This document shows positions 31,501 through 39,166 of a stretch of DNA of 39,892 nt, in pieces. The number at the start of each line of letters is the position of its first letter. Positions within the stretch are counted from its first letter, which is position 1. The DNA lies in the NCBI GenBank assembly GCA_937916515.1, contig CALFSX010000015.1, positions 1 through 39,892 on the forward strand, read 5' to 3'. The notes below the pieces were generated by a model. That model did not search any database and was not told where the DNA came from. It saw only the letters and a list, made by a program, of their open reading frames with translations. The stretch comes from an uncultured Planctomycetaceae bacterium (GTDB lineage: Bacteria > Planctomycetota > Planctomycetia > Planctomycetales > Planctomycetaceae). A program made the translations under genes and the position numbers.

Positions 31501-33338
31501 AGTCCGCTGTCGTTCGTATGTACCTCGCTTCCGCCCTGCAACGTTTGCCGCTGGAACAACGCTGGAGTATCGCGGGTGCTCTTGCTCAGCGAGCCGAAGA
31601 TGCGGACGATCATAACATTCCGCTGCTGCTGTGGTACGGCATTGAGCCGCTTGTGGTTGAAGACACGCCGATGGCGATGGAATTGGCTGCGGTAACGAAG
31701 ATCCCATTGCTGCGGAAGTACATTGTGCGTCGAGCGTCCGCGCAGAATGAAACGATCGGCCCGGTTGTCGCCGCACTGAATACAGCAACTGCGGAGACTC
31801 AGCTGGAATTTCTGGACGAAATGCTGGCCGCGTTTGAAGGCCGAGTTGCCATTCCGATGCCCGATGCATGGCTGGCGGCTTACGAAAAGCTGTCCACCAG
31901 CGGCAATGAAGCGTTGCAGGATAAGGCCAATCAGCTGGCAATCATCTTTGGTGATCAGCGAGTCTTTCCGTTGATGAGAAACCTGCTGGCCGATGCGAGT
32001 CAGGATATCAAACGCCGTCAACAGGCGTTGAACGTGCTGGTTAGAGGCCAGGACAAAGCGTCGTCCGCGGTGTTGCTGGCAGATTCTGTACTCAACAACG
32101 CCGAACTTCAGGGGCCAGCCGTTAGAGCTCTTAGTACGCTTGGCGGGGAATCCGTCGCTCAAGTGCTGCTGGCCAGTTATTCAAAGTTCCCGGCTGCTAT
32201 CCGCAACGATGTCATCAGCACATTGGTGTCACGTCCCGATTGGACAACCGCCCTGCTTAAGGCAATCGGCAGCAAAGCGGTGCCCAGTTCCGATTTGGGA
32301 GCGTACCATGTGAGGCAGGTTCTGGCCTTCAAAAATGATTCCATCAACGAACTGTTGAAGACGCACTGGGGCGAAATTCGCGAAACCAGCGGCGACCGCA
32401 AACAGCAGATGGCCGAATGGAAGCAAGTGCTGAATCCGGAATTTATGGCGAAGGCTCATCCGGGCAATGGTCGCCGAGTCTTCAGCAAGACGTGTCAGAA
32501 CTGCCACAAACTGTTCGGCACCGGCGGCGAAATTGGTCCGGATATCACCGGTTCAAATCGAGCCAACCTGGATTACATTCTGGAAAACGCACTTGATCCC
32601 AGCGCCGTCGTGGGACGCAGTTACCAAATGACAGTGGTCGCGTTGGAAAGCGGTCGAGTTGTCAGCGGATTGCTGAAAAACGAATCGGACAGTGCCATCA
32701 CCATTCAAACCATCAACGACACGGTCGTGGTTCCGAAAAGCGAAATCGAAGAACGCAGCCTGTCCGATGTTTCGATGATGCCCGAACGACAGTTTGACGC
32801 TTTAAGCAAAACAGACGTTCGCGATTTAATTGCGTATCTGGCCAGCCCCAATCAGGTTACCATGTCCGGCCCGGCTCCGGTTCTGGAAAAAGACGGCAAA
32901 GTTGCCGGAGCACTGGAAGGCGAAAACGCGAAGATCGTTGAAAAGACGGATGGCACAAGTCGCAATCAGGGAATGGGTGGCTTTTCGAAGGGCGTGTGGA
33001 GCGGCAAAGATCAACTCTGGTGGACCGGCGGCAAGCCCGGCAGCCGCCTGGCTGTCGAAATAACGGTTCCCGAAGATGGTGTTTACACGGTAGAAACCGC
33101 GTTCACGATGGCTCCGGATTACGCCATCATCAAACTGTCTATCGACGATCAGATTATCGATTCGGGCCTGGACCTGTTCAACGCCCCCGATGTGATCTCA
33201 ACCGGAGTGTTGTCGTATCCGTCGGTCAAGCTGACCAAAGGCGTTCACCGCTTCACGATGGAAGTGACGGGAGCCAACCCGAAAGCGGTGAAGACGTATA
33301 TGGTTGGCCTGGACTTTGTGAAGTTGGTGGCTGAGTAG
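28506..33338 (+). CDS. Secreted multi-module protein: FG-GAP/VCBS + dehydrogenase + HEAT + heme + C-terminal binding domain
   Basis: A 1610-residue exported protein. ATG at 28506 gives a signal peptide (MIKVTFSALLLSAVFCQTVM) followed by a His-rich patch (THHHDEDHNHTH). Residues about 45-420 carry at least seven calcium-binding FG-GAP/VCBS motifs (DIDGDGVADVV, DFDSDGNNDIL, DINGDGKPELI, DVNNDGRMDMI, DVDGDGDNDII, DMNGDGLLDIV, DINGDNLPDIV). A PVC membrane-bound-dehydrogenase propeller follows (about 443-860; FKVELAAGEPMVHQPIAMCF). HEAT-like repeats cover about 870-1300. A heme-binding domain contains CQNCH (C1330/C1333/H1334) and GGEIGPDITGS. A C-terminal beta domain (about 1445-1610) resembles a carbohydrate-binding module. 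It probably performs extracytoplasmic oxidation or electron transfer on a carbohydrate; the substrate is unknown. A small hairpin (33354-33369) follows the stop. Confidence 0.93.
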   Translation: MIKVTFSALLLSAVFCQTVMSQNDTHHHDEDHNHTHFVDTFQRQQLTDVYFSEGASAGDIDGDGVADVVYGPYWFKGPEFTAKREIYPAVPQNRNGYADNFFSWVYDFDSDGNNDILTVVFPGKPGYVYRNPGKADLDNLWERIEILDSVSNESPQFTDINGDGKPELICTRHGHYGFAQFDPAVPFQAWKFSSISGDVAPKPFGHGLGVGDVNNDGRMDMIARNGWFAQPVEYAANEDWPFHAVEFAPASSDMFAYDVDGDGDNDIITSLSAHDYGLAWYESSPGDNGIPAFEQHLIMGREKSDNSYGVLFTEPHAVQMADMNGDGLLDIVTGKTYWSHHTQSPLWDAGAVVYWFELHRDEPGKVDFVPRKADGESGIGRGLFVADINGDNLPDIVTGGMKGAHVLTHVRKEVSPAEYDLAQPRKRQPMAEGLPPIEAAAHMTVPPGFKVELAAGEPMVHQPIAMCFDHKGRLWVAEGHTYPNRAPQGEGKDRIVIFEDTTGDGLFDKSKTFIEGLNLVSGLEVGFGGVYVGAAPYLMFIPDADGDDSPDMPGAPAGDGVGRRVSANDGANAEFAEQRQSTAEVWKTQLELVQFPKDVPPGATVLCDGFGWHDTHETLNAFIWGPDGWLYGCHGVFTHSNVGKPGTPDAERQGLNAGVWRYHPVRHEFEVFAHGTSNPWGVDFNDHGQAFISACVIPHLWHMVQGGRYHRQGGQHFNKHTYDDIKTIADHAHYVGNIRDHAWWGHEPKAAGGTDAAGGGHAHAGAMIYLGNQWPAEYRNKMFFNNIHGNRINMEMLEKIEGESGYVGRHGDDFMFANDHYYRGINLRYGPDGSVYVIDWYDKNACHRTNPEIWDRSNGRIYRISYQQSGQEVASTAAGQLETIVIDTLIAEMENPNEWNVRMARKGLMELQASGKKLTAAQLQTLRNNASNKAKPVDRRLRSLWTLGALQLIDDEFAAELLYDKEAMIRAWTIQLLMERNEPTAGQLRKMQELAMDDQSAVVRMYLASALQRLPLEQRWSIAGALAQRAEDADDHNIPLLLWYGIEPLVVEDTPMAMELAAVTKIPLLRKYIVRRASAQNETIGPVVAALNTATAETQLEFLDEMLAAFEGRVAIPMPDAWLAAYEKLSTSGNEALQDKANQLAIIFGDQRVFPLMRNLLADASQDIKRRQQALNVLVRGQDKASSAVLLADSVLNNAELQGPAVRALSTLGGESVAQVLLASYSKFPAAIRNDVISTLVSRPDWTTALLKAIGSKAVPSSDLGAYHVRQVLAFKNDSINELLKTHWGEIRETSGDRKQQMAEWKQVLNPEFMAKAHPGNGRRVFSKTCQNCHKLFGTGGEIGPDITGSNRANLDYILENALDPSAVVGRSYQMTVVALESGRVVSGLLKNESDSAITIQTINDTVVVPKSEIEERSLSDVSMMPERQFDALSKTDVRDLIAYLASPNQVTMSGPAPVLEKDGKVAGALEGENAKIVEKTDGTSRNQGMGGFSKGVWSGKDQLWWTGGKPGSRLAVEITVPEDGVYTVETAFTMAPDYAIIKLSIDDQIIDSGLDLFNAPDVISTGVLSYPSVKLTKGVHRFTMEVTGANPKAVKTYMVGLDFVKLVAE

Positions 33339-33441
33339 GGTTGCCGGTAACGCCGCGAAGGGTTTCGCGTTGGGAAGGTGAAGTCGTTTAACCCGTGATC
33401 TGCGACCTCGGGGGTAACATTGAAATTATCTGCCCGGCGAT

Positions 33442-33466
33442 CGGCGTTGGCGTGAGCCCAACGCCG
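33442..33466. repeat. GGCGTTGG palindrome (two occurrences nearby)
   Basis: CGGCGTTGG (33442-33450) pairs with CCAACGCCG (33458-33466) around the loop CGTGAGC. A truncated second occurrence, CGGCGTTGGCGTGAGCCC, is at 33801-33818 and lacks the right arm. This points to a dispersed extragenic palindrome. Confidence 0.7.
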
Positions 33467-33534
33467 TGAAGAGTTTTGAAAAGCAAAAACACTGTTTGAA
33501 CTGGAGAAGAGGCAGTCATGCCGAATGGGCGTCA

Positions 33535-33728
33535 GTCACGAAGTGACGTTAGGTAGTAGCCACGGGCGCGAGCCCGTGGTTCGCAAAAAGCCAGACGGAA
33601 AGTCCCGAAGGGACGGTAGGCGTATCACTTTGCGTTGTTGTCTGTCGTCCTTTCAGGACTGAAAACGACTGTCGAATGCTGTTCCACGGGCTCGCGCCCG
33701 TGGCTATCACCTACCGTCACTTCGTGAC
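33535..33728. repeat. Compound inverted repeat with ~45-nt arms
   Basis: The left arm (33535-33579) is GTCACGAAGTGAC, then a GGTAGTAG linker, then CCACGGGCGCGAGCCCGTGG. The right arm (33684-33728) is the near-exact complement in reverse order: CCACGGGCTCGCGCCCGTGG, linker, then GTCACTTCGTGAC. Each arm is itself built from two smaller palindromes. The 104-nt centre contains further short hairpins (TCCCGAAGGGA; GTCCTTTCAGGAC). It lies in a gene-free region of about 720 bp. Confidence 0.85.
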
Positions 33729-33846
33729 TTAACCGCATCCAAACTCCAGCCCGCGATCTTTCGCTTTATCTCAATGTTTATCCGCTCAAAAATCCCTTAA
33801 CGGCGTTGGCGTGAGCCCTCCGAGCACCACAGCTATGGCAATACGC

Positions 33847-33869
33847 TCCGCAATATTCCGTATTGCGGA
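33847..33869. repeat. 9-bp hairpin
   Basis: TCCGCAATA (33847-33855) pairs with TATTGCGGA (33861-33869) around the loop TTCCG. It sits in the repeat-rich spacer between the 1610-residue protein gene and the small membrane protein gene. The spacer otherwise holds no convincing gene; a minus-strand open frame at 33786-33995 appears to be repeat-derived. Confidence 0.6.
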
Positions 33870-34062
33870 CTGCCTGTCGAACAGGCTGGCTTTGTTCGCA
33901 TTCGCGTGACGGGCGGTTGACGGGTAGGCGGGAATACAATTGACACCGCCTTTGGATGGCGGGATTTCCAGGGCAGGCTTTGTTCTTTGAAGCAAGTTGT
34001 TATTGTTCGGCTGCAGTTTGCCTTCATCACAGATCCTGGACGATCACGCAGCAGGTTTTTCA

Positions 34063-34527
34063 ATGTCTTCGGACGACGCATCTTCAGTTGCCAGGCCAAT
34101 AGCGGATTCCGCCAGCGCAGAAGTTCGCACAAGTTTGCGATACCGCGTCACGTCTGCAAGTTTGGCCTTTGTCACCTGGGGATCGTGGGCCTACTTCGTG
34201 AATTCTCAGGCACACGTAGCGGGCAAGGCCAGTCCCCTGGTGTCAGCCATAATTCATGGAGCTGGAAGCTGCATGGTGACACTTATCATGATGCAATCTG
34301 TGACGTGGCTGTACCAGAAATTTCAGCATCACCGCTTCAGGTTGTTTATTCCGGCGGCCATCACAACCAGCGTGACGGCCAGTTGCATGACGACCGCTCA
34401 TTACCTTGCCGAAACCGCCAACCTGCCCGCGACGATCATTCCGGGGGTTGTTGTGGCTTTCTGTTTTAACGTCGTCACCGCCATGAATCTGCAGCAACAA
34501 CAAACCCGCGTGGCAAGCAATTCGTAG
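34063..34527 (+). CDS. Small hypothetical membrane protein (154 aa)
   Basis: I do not recognise this family. ATG at 34063 (MSSDDASSVARPIADSASAE) starts a polar N-terminal tail of about 35 residues. The frame extends upstream to 33997, but that part looks like repeat DNA. Four hydrophobic segments follow, at about 37-57, 69-91, 102-120 and 128-148, with an aromatic, His-rich loop (YQKFQHHRFR) between the second and third. The C-terminus is Gln-rich (LQQQQTRV). The ribosome-binding site is weak (AGG). It is convergent with the rRNA methyltransferase gene 118 bp away. It is probably a real integral membrane protein of unknown role. Confidence 0.7.
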   Translation: MSSDDASSVARPIADSASAEVRTSLRYRVTSASLAFVTWGSWAYFVNSQAHVAGKASPLVSAIIHGAGSCMVTLIMMQSVTWLYQKFQHHRFRLFIPAAITTSVTASCMTTAHYLAETANLPATIIPGVVVAFCFNVVTAMNLQQQQTRVASNS

Positions 34528-34645
34528 AATCTGCGCCAGTGCTTGTCGGGGTATCCGGCCATACTCGGCGAAACAAGCGGACCAGACGCCCCGCCCGCCT
34601 GGTGGCTCACCCGCTTTACCCGCCACTGCCCTGTTTCTAACCGTT

Positions 34646-36076
34646 CTAAGAACAGTTTTTTGTGAGGAGAGCCTGGAAGGCTCCGTCGCTGGGGCCGGGC
34701 AGTTGCAGTTGGTGTTTGAGGCATTTGAGGCCGGGGACGGTTTGTGTGAGTTGTCCGATCAGGAGGTTGGTTTCTTCCGGTTCGATGCTGCAGGTGGAAT
34801 ACACGATGCGTCCACCAGGGCGGATGGCGTTGAAGGCGGTGAGCAGCAGGCGAGTTTGCAGCAGAGCCAGTTCGTTCATTTCGTCTTCACGAAAACGCCA
34901 GCGAGCTTCGGGGCGGCGTGATAGAACTCCGGTGTTGGAACACGGAACGTCTACTAACGCTGCGTCGAATTCACCTTCGGGCACATCGCTGCCGTAGCGG
35001 TCGATGAGGCGTGGTTCGATGCTGGTAAGTTTCAGTCGTTCTACGCTTTCGAAAATGCGTTGCAGGCGAGATTCTGAAACGTCGCAGGCGACGATGTGAG
35101 CTTTGTCGCCGGAGAGTTCTGCCATTTGAGTCGACTTGCCTCCAGGAGCGGCGCACAGGTCGATAATTTTTTCACCGGTAACGGGAGCCAGAAGTTCGGC
35201 GGCGTGCATGGCGGAATCGTCCTGCACGGACCACCAGCCTTCGTTGTATCCAGGCAGGCCGGTAAGCTTTGAGGCGTGGCTGATTCGCAGCGACCAGTCG
35301 TTTTCGCCTGGTTTTACGACAACTCCCGCTTCTTCCAGAGCGGATTGTACGGTGCTGACGGTGGTCACCAGTCGGTTCACTCGCAACACGGTCACTGGCA
35401 CATCGATGCTGTGAAAGCAGGCCTTAAACAGTTCGGCTCGGGTCATGCGACCCGCCCAGCGTCGAGACAGGCTGCGGGGCAGCGAGAAGGCGTTGCCGAT
35501 GTAATCAACGGTGTCGGTGCTGGGATTCGGCAGAATTTCTTTGTTGACTTTGCGGTACGAATGTTCCGAAATCGGGATCGAATCGGTGGACGGTTCGTTG
35601 GTGTAATCTTCAGTCAGCAGACGAGCGACGTTGCGTAGAACTCCGTTGGCGAATCCGCACCAGCGACCCTGGCCAGCGGTTTTGGCAAGTTCCACAATGG
35701 TGTCGACGGCGGCATGATCGGGTGTGCGAGAAAACACAAGTTGGTACGTTCCGAGTTGCAGCAGAGTCCACAGGTCGGATTCGACGTTGGATCGAGGTCG
35801 TGAAATCTGAGATTCCAGAATGGTGTCCACGGTGCGTCGGCGGCGAATGACACCAGAACACAGGTCAACCGCCAGGCCACGTTCCTGCGGCGACAGTTTG
35901 TGGCTCATGTCCGCGTCGCTCAGAATTTCGGCAAGAAATCGTCCGGTCGCGTCAAACTGCTGAACGGCATGCCATGCCAGCATGCGACCGTTTGTGAAAT
36001 TGTCCAGAGCCAGGGATTCGGCCGCAACAGCAGCATCGGGACGTTTGCGACGAGGACTTCGATTGGAATACGGCAT
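34646..36076 (-). CDS. rsmB: 16S rRNA (cytosine-C5) methyltransferase, RsmB/Sun family
   Basis: A cytoplasmic 476-residue enzyme of the RsmB (Fmu/Sun) type, which makes m5C967 in 16S rRNA using S-adenosylmethionine. The N-terminal part (about 30-155) is the NusB-like RNA-binding domain (LAWHAVQQFD, LGTYQLVF, FANGVLRNVAR). The catalytic domain has DLCAAPGGKST (SAM-binding motif I, about 306-316), VDVPCSNTGVLSRRPEARWR (motif IV Cys379), and YSTCSIEPEETN (motif VI nucleophile Cys429). All are intact. The C-terminus ends with SDGAFQALLTK, a slightly shortened version of the usual D-G-F-F-x-A-x-L/F. ATG at 36076 was preferred over GTG 36142 and ATG 36136 because it gives the more usual N-terminus; no start has a strong ribosome-binding site. 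Confidence 0.95.
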   Translation of the reverse strand: MPYSNRSPRRKRPDAAVAAESLALDNFTNGRMLAWHAVQQFDATGRFLAEILSDADMSHKLSPQERGLAVDLCSGVIRRRRTVDTILESQISRPRSNVESDLWTLLQLGTYQLVFSRTPDHAAVDTIVELAKTAGQGRWCGFANGVLRNVARLLTEDYTNEPSTDSIPISEHSYRKVNKEILPNPSTDTVDYIGNAFSLPRSLSRRWAGRMTRAELFKACFHSIDVPVTVLRVNRLVTTVSTVQSALEEAGVVVKPGENDWSLRISHASKLTGLPGYNEGWWSVQDDSAMHAAELLAPVTGEKIIDLCAAPGGKSTQMAELSGDKAHIVACDVSESRLQRIFESVERLKLTSIEPRLIDRYGSDVPEGEFDAALVDVPCSNTGVLSRRPEARWRFREDEMNELALLQTRLLLTAFNAIRPGGRIVYSTCSIEPEETNLLIGQLTQTVPGLKCLKHQLQLPGPSDGAFQALLTKNCS

Positions 36077-36432
36077 CTGGAACTTCTGTGGTAACTTGCG
36101 ATTTACAGCTGACAACACGATCTCACAGATAGCCATGGCCACTTGGCGAGATCCAGCAGGGTGATGACGCTACACAGGTTATTCACAGAACGCCGCAACT
36201 TCTCGCAACTTTTCCAGGTTACGTCAAACTTCGGACAGATTGTGTCGGCGATTGGAATTGAAGGCGGTTTACGAAAGATTGTGCACGCAGGATCGACGCA
36301 GGAAATCAGGCGCAGCGTGGGAATGATGGTCGGGAGGCCGCTTCAGCGTTGGGTAAGCGGGCAACGTCCGGCAAAACCGTTTTTGCCCCCGCAACGGCTA
36401 ATTCTGAAACTCCATTCGGACGCGGCAAATTC

Positions 36433-36559
36433 ATCTGTGCAAATCTGTGTTTGATCTGTGGCGAAAACGACTACAGCTGACGTTCTGTCGTCCAGCATCT
36501 TTTATTCGTTTCCGCGGCCATGCATTGGTGAGATTTATGGCCACAGATGATACACGGAT
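36433..36559. repeat. ATCTGTG / CACAGAT heptamer array (inverted)
   Basis: ATCTGTG occurs at 36433, 36443 and 36454, spaced 10-11 nt. On the far side the complement occurs as CACAGAT (36542-36548) and CACGGAT (36553-36559), spaced 11 nt. The arrangement is a loose inverted repeat related to 17995-18084 but with arms in the opposite order. It lies in the 957-bp gene-free region upstream of rsmB. Confidence 0.65.
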
Positions 36560-36694
36560 GACAAGTTTCAGTAGACAGGCAACCTCGGGTTAAAACGCTT
36601 GTCGTTGCCGACAACGACTTTGATGGGCACCAGCAAATAGGTTGGCTGTTTTGTTTGCAGATCACAAGGAAGCTCCGACATGGTCTCGCACACC

Positions 36695-36785
36695 AAACTG
36701 CCGGGCCGATGGCCCTCTGTACGAGGACTAAACCACAGGCCCAGCCCTTCAGGCTGGGCCAGGTAAACTGCTGGGCCTTTGGCCC
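36695..36785. repeat. GGGCC hairpin cluster with 70-bp direct repeat
   Basis: Two 21-nt units, each AAACTGC-(C/T)-GGGCC-n-GGCCC, at 36695-36715 and 36765-36785, are exactly 70 bp apart. Between them is a 9-bp hairpin GGCCCAGCC/GGCTGGGCC (36738-36760). The remainder of 36077-37033 has only a 7-bp palindrome, GTCGTTG/CAACGAC (36601-36618), and no convincing gene. Confidence 0.7.
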
Positions 36786-37033
36786 GATTTCACTGGTCAA
36801 ATATTTGGCGGGCAATGACACGTCGGCGGTCCGAAAACACACTCCGCTATCCACTATCCGAGCGAAACTCTTGAAGGCTATGATCTTTCAAAACATCCTT
36901 CGCAGGAAATCTAATTCAGGATTCTATTTCGGGACAATTCCTTTGCCCCGGTTTCTGCGGATGAGAAAAAAACGAGACTCGAGACTAACGCCATGCGGCT
37001 GATTCAGACTTGGCACTGTCCAACTAAGTTGGG

Positions 37034-37657
37034 TTACAGGCCTGCTACTAAAAAGCCGTCGCCTTTGCCTAACTGGCCGCCAATCAGATAGCCTCCATCC
37101 TGTTCGATTTGCCATAAAGCCGAACCGGTGATGGTGCGAGTTGTTCCGCGATGCATCCAGCGAAACGAAAACGGTTCGTCGACAAATCCGGGAGCGTCGC
37201 AACGGATGGAAATTCCGCTGTGGCTATAGTTGGAAATCACAGCAGCAGCGTCCAGAACGTTTTCTCCCCAGCTGATCTGCCCGTGAATTCGACAGCGATA
37301 GCGTTCTGTCTGACGTCGCATGTCGATATAGTTCTTCGCCAGAATGTTCGGCAGCGGTTGTTGAGTAAACAGGCCGACTTCGTGATTTTTTCCACGCATG
37401 TCCGTCCAGTGGACGATGCCTTTTACGGATGCGACTTCGTCAGAATCGGGCACTTCCAGATCGATGCTGACCAGTTCGCCAATTTCCGGCTTCGCATCCA
37501 TACAAAGTCTTAGATCGACTGCAGTAATTGCCATGATAACTGCCGGAATTCCAGCATGGTTTTCCGTTGTGACTGTGGCAGTAGGAATGGCAACGTCCAT
37601 TAGTTTTACTCGGCTGCTAATACGGTTGATTCGATGTTTGGCATTCGAAAGCTTCAT
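37034..37657 (-). CDS. PilZ-domain protein (putative c-di-GMP receptor)
   Basis: A 207-residue cytoplasmic protein. The C-terminal half has the PilZ signature: an Arg cluster, RRQTERYRCRI (about 114-124; R-x-x-x-R present), followed by a beta strand and NYSHSGISI (about 142-150), matching the (D/N)-x-S-x-x-G element. The N-terminal half (about 30-105) is a beta-rich segment with DLEVPDSDEVASVKGIVHW and GKNHEVGLFTQQ, like the companion domain often found before PilZ. The family binds cyclic di-GMP and modulates motility, polysaccharide or transcription outputs. No partner is evident in the neighbourhood. The start at ATG 37657 is plausible, but no strong ribosome-binding site is visible. Confidence 0.8.
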   Translation of the reverse strand: MKLSNAKHRINRISSRVKLMDVAIPTATVTTENHAGIPAVIMAITAVDLRLCMDAKPEIGELVSIDLEVPDSDEVASVKGIVHWTDMRGKNHEVGLFTQQPLPNILAKNYIDMRRQTERYRCRIHGQISWGENVLDAAAVISNYSHSGISIRCDAPGFVDEPFSFRWMHRGTTRTITGSALWQIEQDGGYLIGGQLGKGDGFLVAGL

Positions 37658-38147
37658 GGCAACGGCCCGCCCTGGAGAATGTGAAGTCCACGTGTTGCTG
37701 CTTGAGATGCATTGGTCCTGCGAAAACAGAAATCACATTGAAACTCACCTTTGAAAACTGCCTTCACGAACAATTTGCCTGTTGAGACGTTCTGGTGGAT
37801 GTCCGCGCAAAGTGTTCTGTTTCGGTCATCGAGCCACTACTAGGGCTCTTGCGTCAATTTTTTGGCCATAGGGAAAACAGCGCGAGTATTGCGGGGATTA
37901 CTGAGCGGATTATGCCGGGGGAGACATGTGGCAATTCCCCACCGACGTCTGCCGCATGGATCGGGCATCGTCTAACCCGGCGCTTAGAGCAGCTCACGTT
38001 GGCAGGCTTTCCAATATGAGCAATCATTGGTGTTCCACCAGATCAGCCGTGTTCGAATATGCGAACCTGCTGCTTCCGGGCGTGTCCTGAAGGCCATCTA
38101 AGCTGCGTACAGATTTAGAGTCTCGTGCACGGCGCATTGATAATTTT
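37658..38147. other. Gene-free region upstream of PilZ gene
   Basis: This 490 bp should contain the PilZ gene promoter. Short open frames (for example 37795-38019 plus) show no ribosome-binding site or family feature. Nothing else is supported. Confidence 0.45.
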
Positions 38148-38234
38148 GTAGCGACAACGGAGCGGTTCGGCGGTTCGAACTTTCCATGTCGTTCCGCAAG
38201 TCACGCCACCGGGGCAAGGGCGAAGCTGTTGTTA
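38148..38234 (-). repeat. Dispersed ~88-bp repeat, copy C (inverted)
   Basis: On the minus strand it reads TAACAACAGCTTCGCCC to CTCCGTTGTCGCTACAA, matching copies at 17871-17959 and 22766-22854. Here the leading TAA closes only a 30-codon open frame (ATG near 38324), so no established gene ends at it. Confidence 0.75.
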
Positions 38235-38397
38235 GAAGTCTGGTGGCGGCTTCAACCAGTTTCGTTTGCCGCGTCTGCGGTGAATTATTGCTGAATTCGG
38301 CCTGAAAAGGACGTTTCCAGCCATGTCAGCAAAGTCTTACGGCATTGTCGGTTCTGGCTTAACGTGTTGTTAACGCTGTGGCTGGCAAGTCGTTTAT

Positions 38398-38471
38398 GCA
38401 GTTTGTAGTGTATTGGTGCTGCACGTCGGCTTGTGGAGCCGAAGGTGGGGGTTCAATTCCCCTCAAACTGC
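38398..38471 (+). tRNA. tRNA-His (anticodon GTG)
   Basis: A complete cloverleaf. The extra G at -1 (38398) pairs with discriminator C73 (38471), the hallmark of tRNA-His. The acceptor stem is CAGTTTG/CAAACTG. The D-stem is GTGT/GCAC with a 9-nt loop containing GG. The anticodon stem is TCGGC/GCCGA with loop TTGTGGA (GTG at its centre). The variable loop has 4 nt, the T-stem is GGGGG/CCCCT, and the T-loop is TTCAATT. The 3' CCA is not encoded (CTC follows), so it must be added after transcription. Confidence 0.95.
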
Positions 38472-38569
38472 CTCCATTCAAGCAAATGTTTGAACAGACG
38501 TTCAGCAAAATTCAGCTGCTAACAGCTTTAATCCTTGCGAACGGCTTCAAACGGGAAGGGACAGGATTA

Positions 38570-39166
38570 GTGGTTACTTCAGTTCTTCAAAGACCGACTT
38601 TGGTTCTTAACCGAAACTGGCAGGCCGTCGGAGTGGCCACCGTTTCGCGTTCACTGGTCAAGGTGTGGAGCGAATCGGCTCGCATTGTCGACCCCTCAGA
38701 CTTTCAGCAATACGACTGGGAAGACTGGTCGCAACTGACACCATCCGCCGACGAACCGTGCATTCAGACACAATGGATGAAGCTGCGCGTTCCGGAAGTG
38801 ATTGCTCTTACCAAATACGATCGCATGCCCGCCAACGTGGTGGCGTTCAGTCGGCGAAACGTGTTCAAGCGTGACCAGTTTATGTGTCAGTATTGCGGAT
38901 GCCGACCTGGCAGCGAAGAACTGACGATCGATCACGTTCTTCCGCGAGCACAGGGTGGCACCTCAACCTGGTCGAACTGCGTGCTGGCGTGCGTGGAATG
39001 CAATCATCGCAAAGCCAATCGTACTCCGGAACGAGCCGGAATGCCGCTGAAACGCAAGCCCGTCCGCCCACTGTGGAACCCGTCGTATGCTCGGTTTGGT
39101 GTGCGGCTGGAAAGCTGGTCAAAGTTTGTCAGCGACGCGTACTGGAACATCGACCTTGAAGAATAA
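38570..39166 (+). CDS. HNH endonuclease-family protein
   Basis: A 198-residue protein of the widespread small HNH family. GTG at 38570 begins VVTSVLQRPTLVLNRNWQAV, the usual N-terminus, with AAGGGA 8 nt upstream. The longer frame from 38378 would read through tRNA-His. The HNH core is intact: the zinc Cys pairs C106-x-x-C109 (CQYCG) and CVECNH, with the catalytic segment LTIDHVLPRAQGG and NCVLACVECNHRKANRT. The C-terminus (LWNPSYARFGVRLESWSKFV) also fits the family. Members are assumed to be nucleases; their cellular role is poorly defined and many are found beside housekeeping genes. It starts 99 bp after tRNA-His. Confidence 0.92.
   Translation: MVTSVLQRPTLVLNRNWQAVGVATVSRSLVKVWSESARIVDPSDFQQYDWEDWSQLTPSADEPCIQTQWMKLRVPEVIALTKYDRMPANVVAFSRRNVFKRDQFMCQYCGCRPGSEELTIDHVLPRAQGGTSTWSNCVLACVECNHRKANRTPERAGMPLKRKPVRPLWNPSYARFGVRLESWSKFVSDAYWNIDLEE

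Noticed and set aside
31296-32162. Minus-strand 288-codon frame inside the 1610-residue protein gene
   Set aside because: It is a codon-bias shadow of the HEAT region on the other strand, with no ribosome-binding site or family motif.
33786-33995. Minus-strand 69-codon frame
   Set aside because: It lies in repeat-rich DNA with hairpins and contains part of a GGCGTTGG repeat. It is probably repeat-derived and not a gene.
38378-38569. Upstream extension of the HNH protein
   Set aside because: The extended frame reads through the whole tRNA-His gene. The family N-terminus and ribosome-binding site support GTG at 38570.
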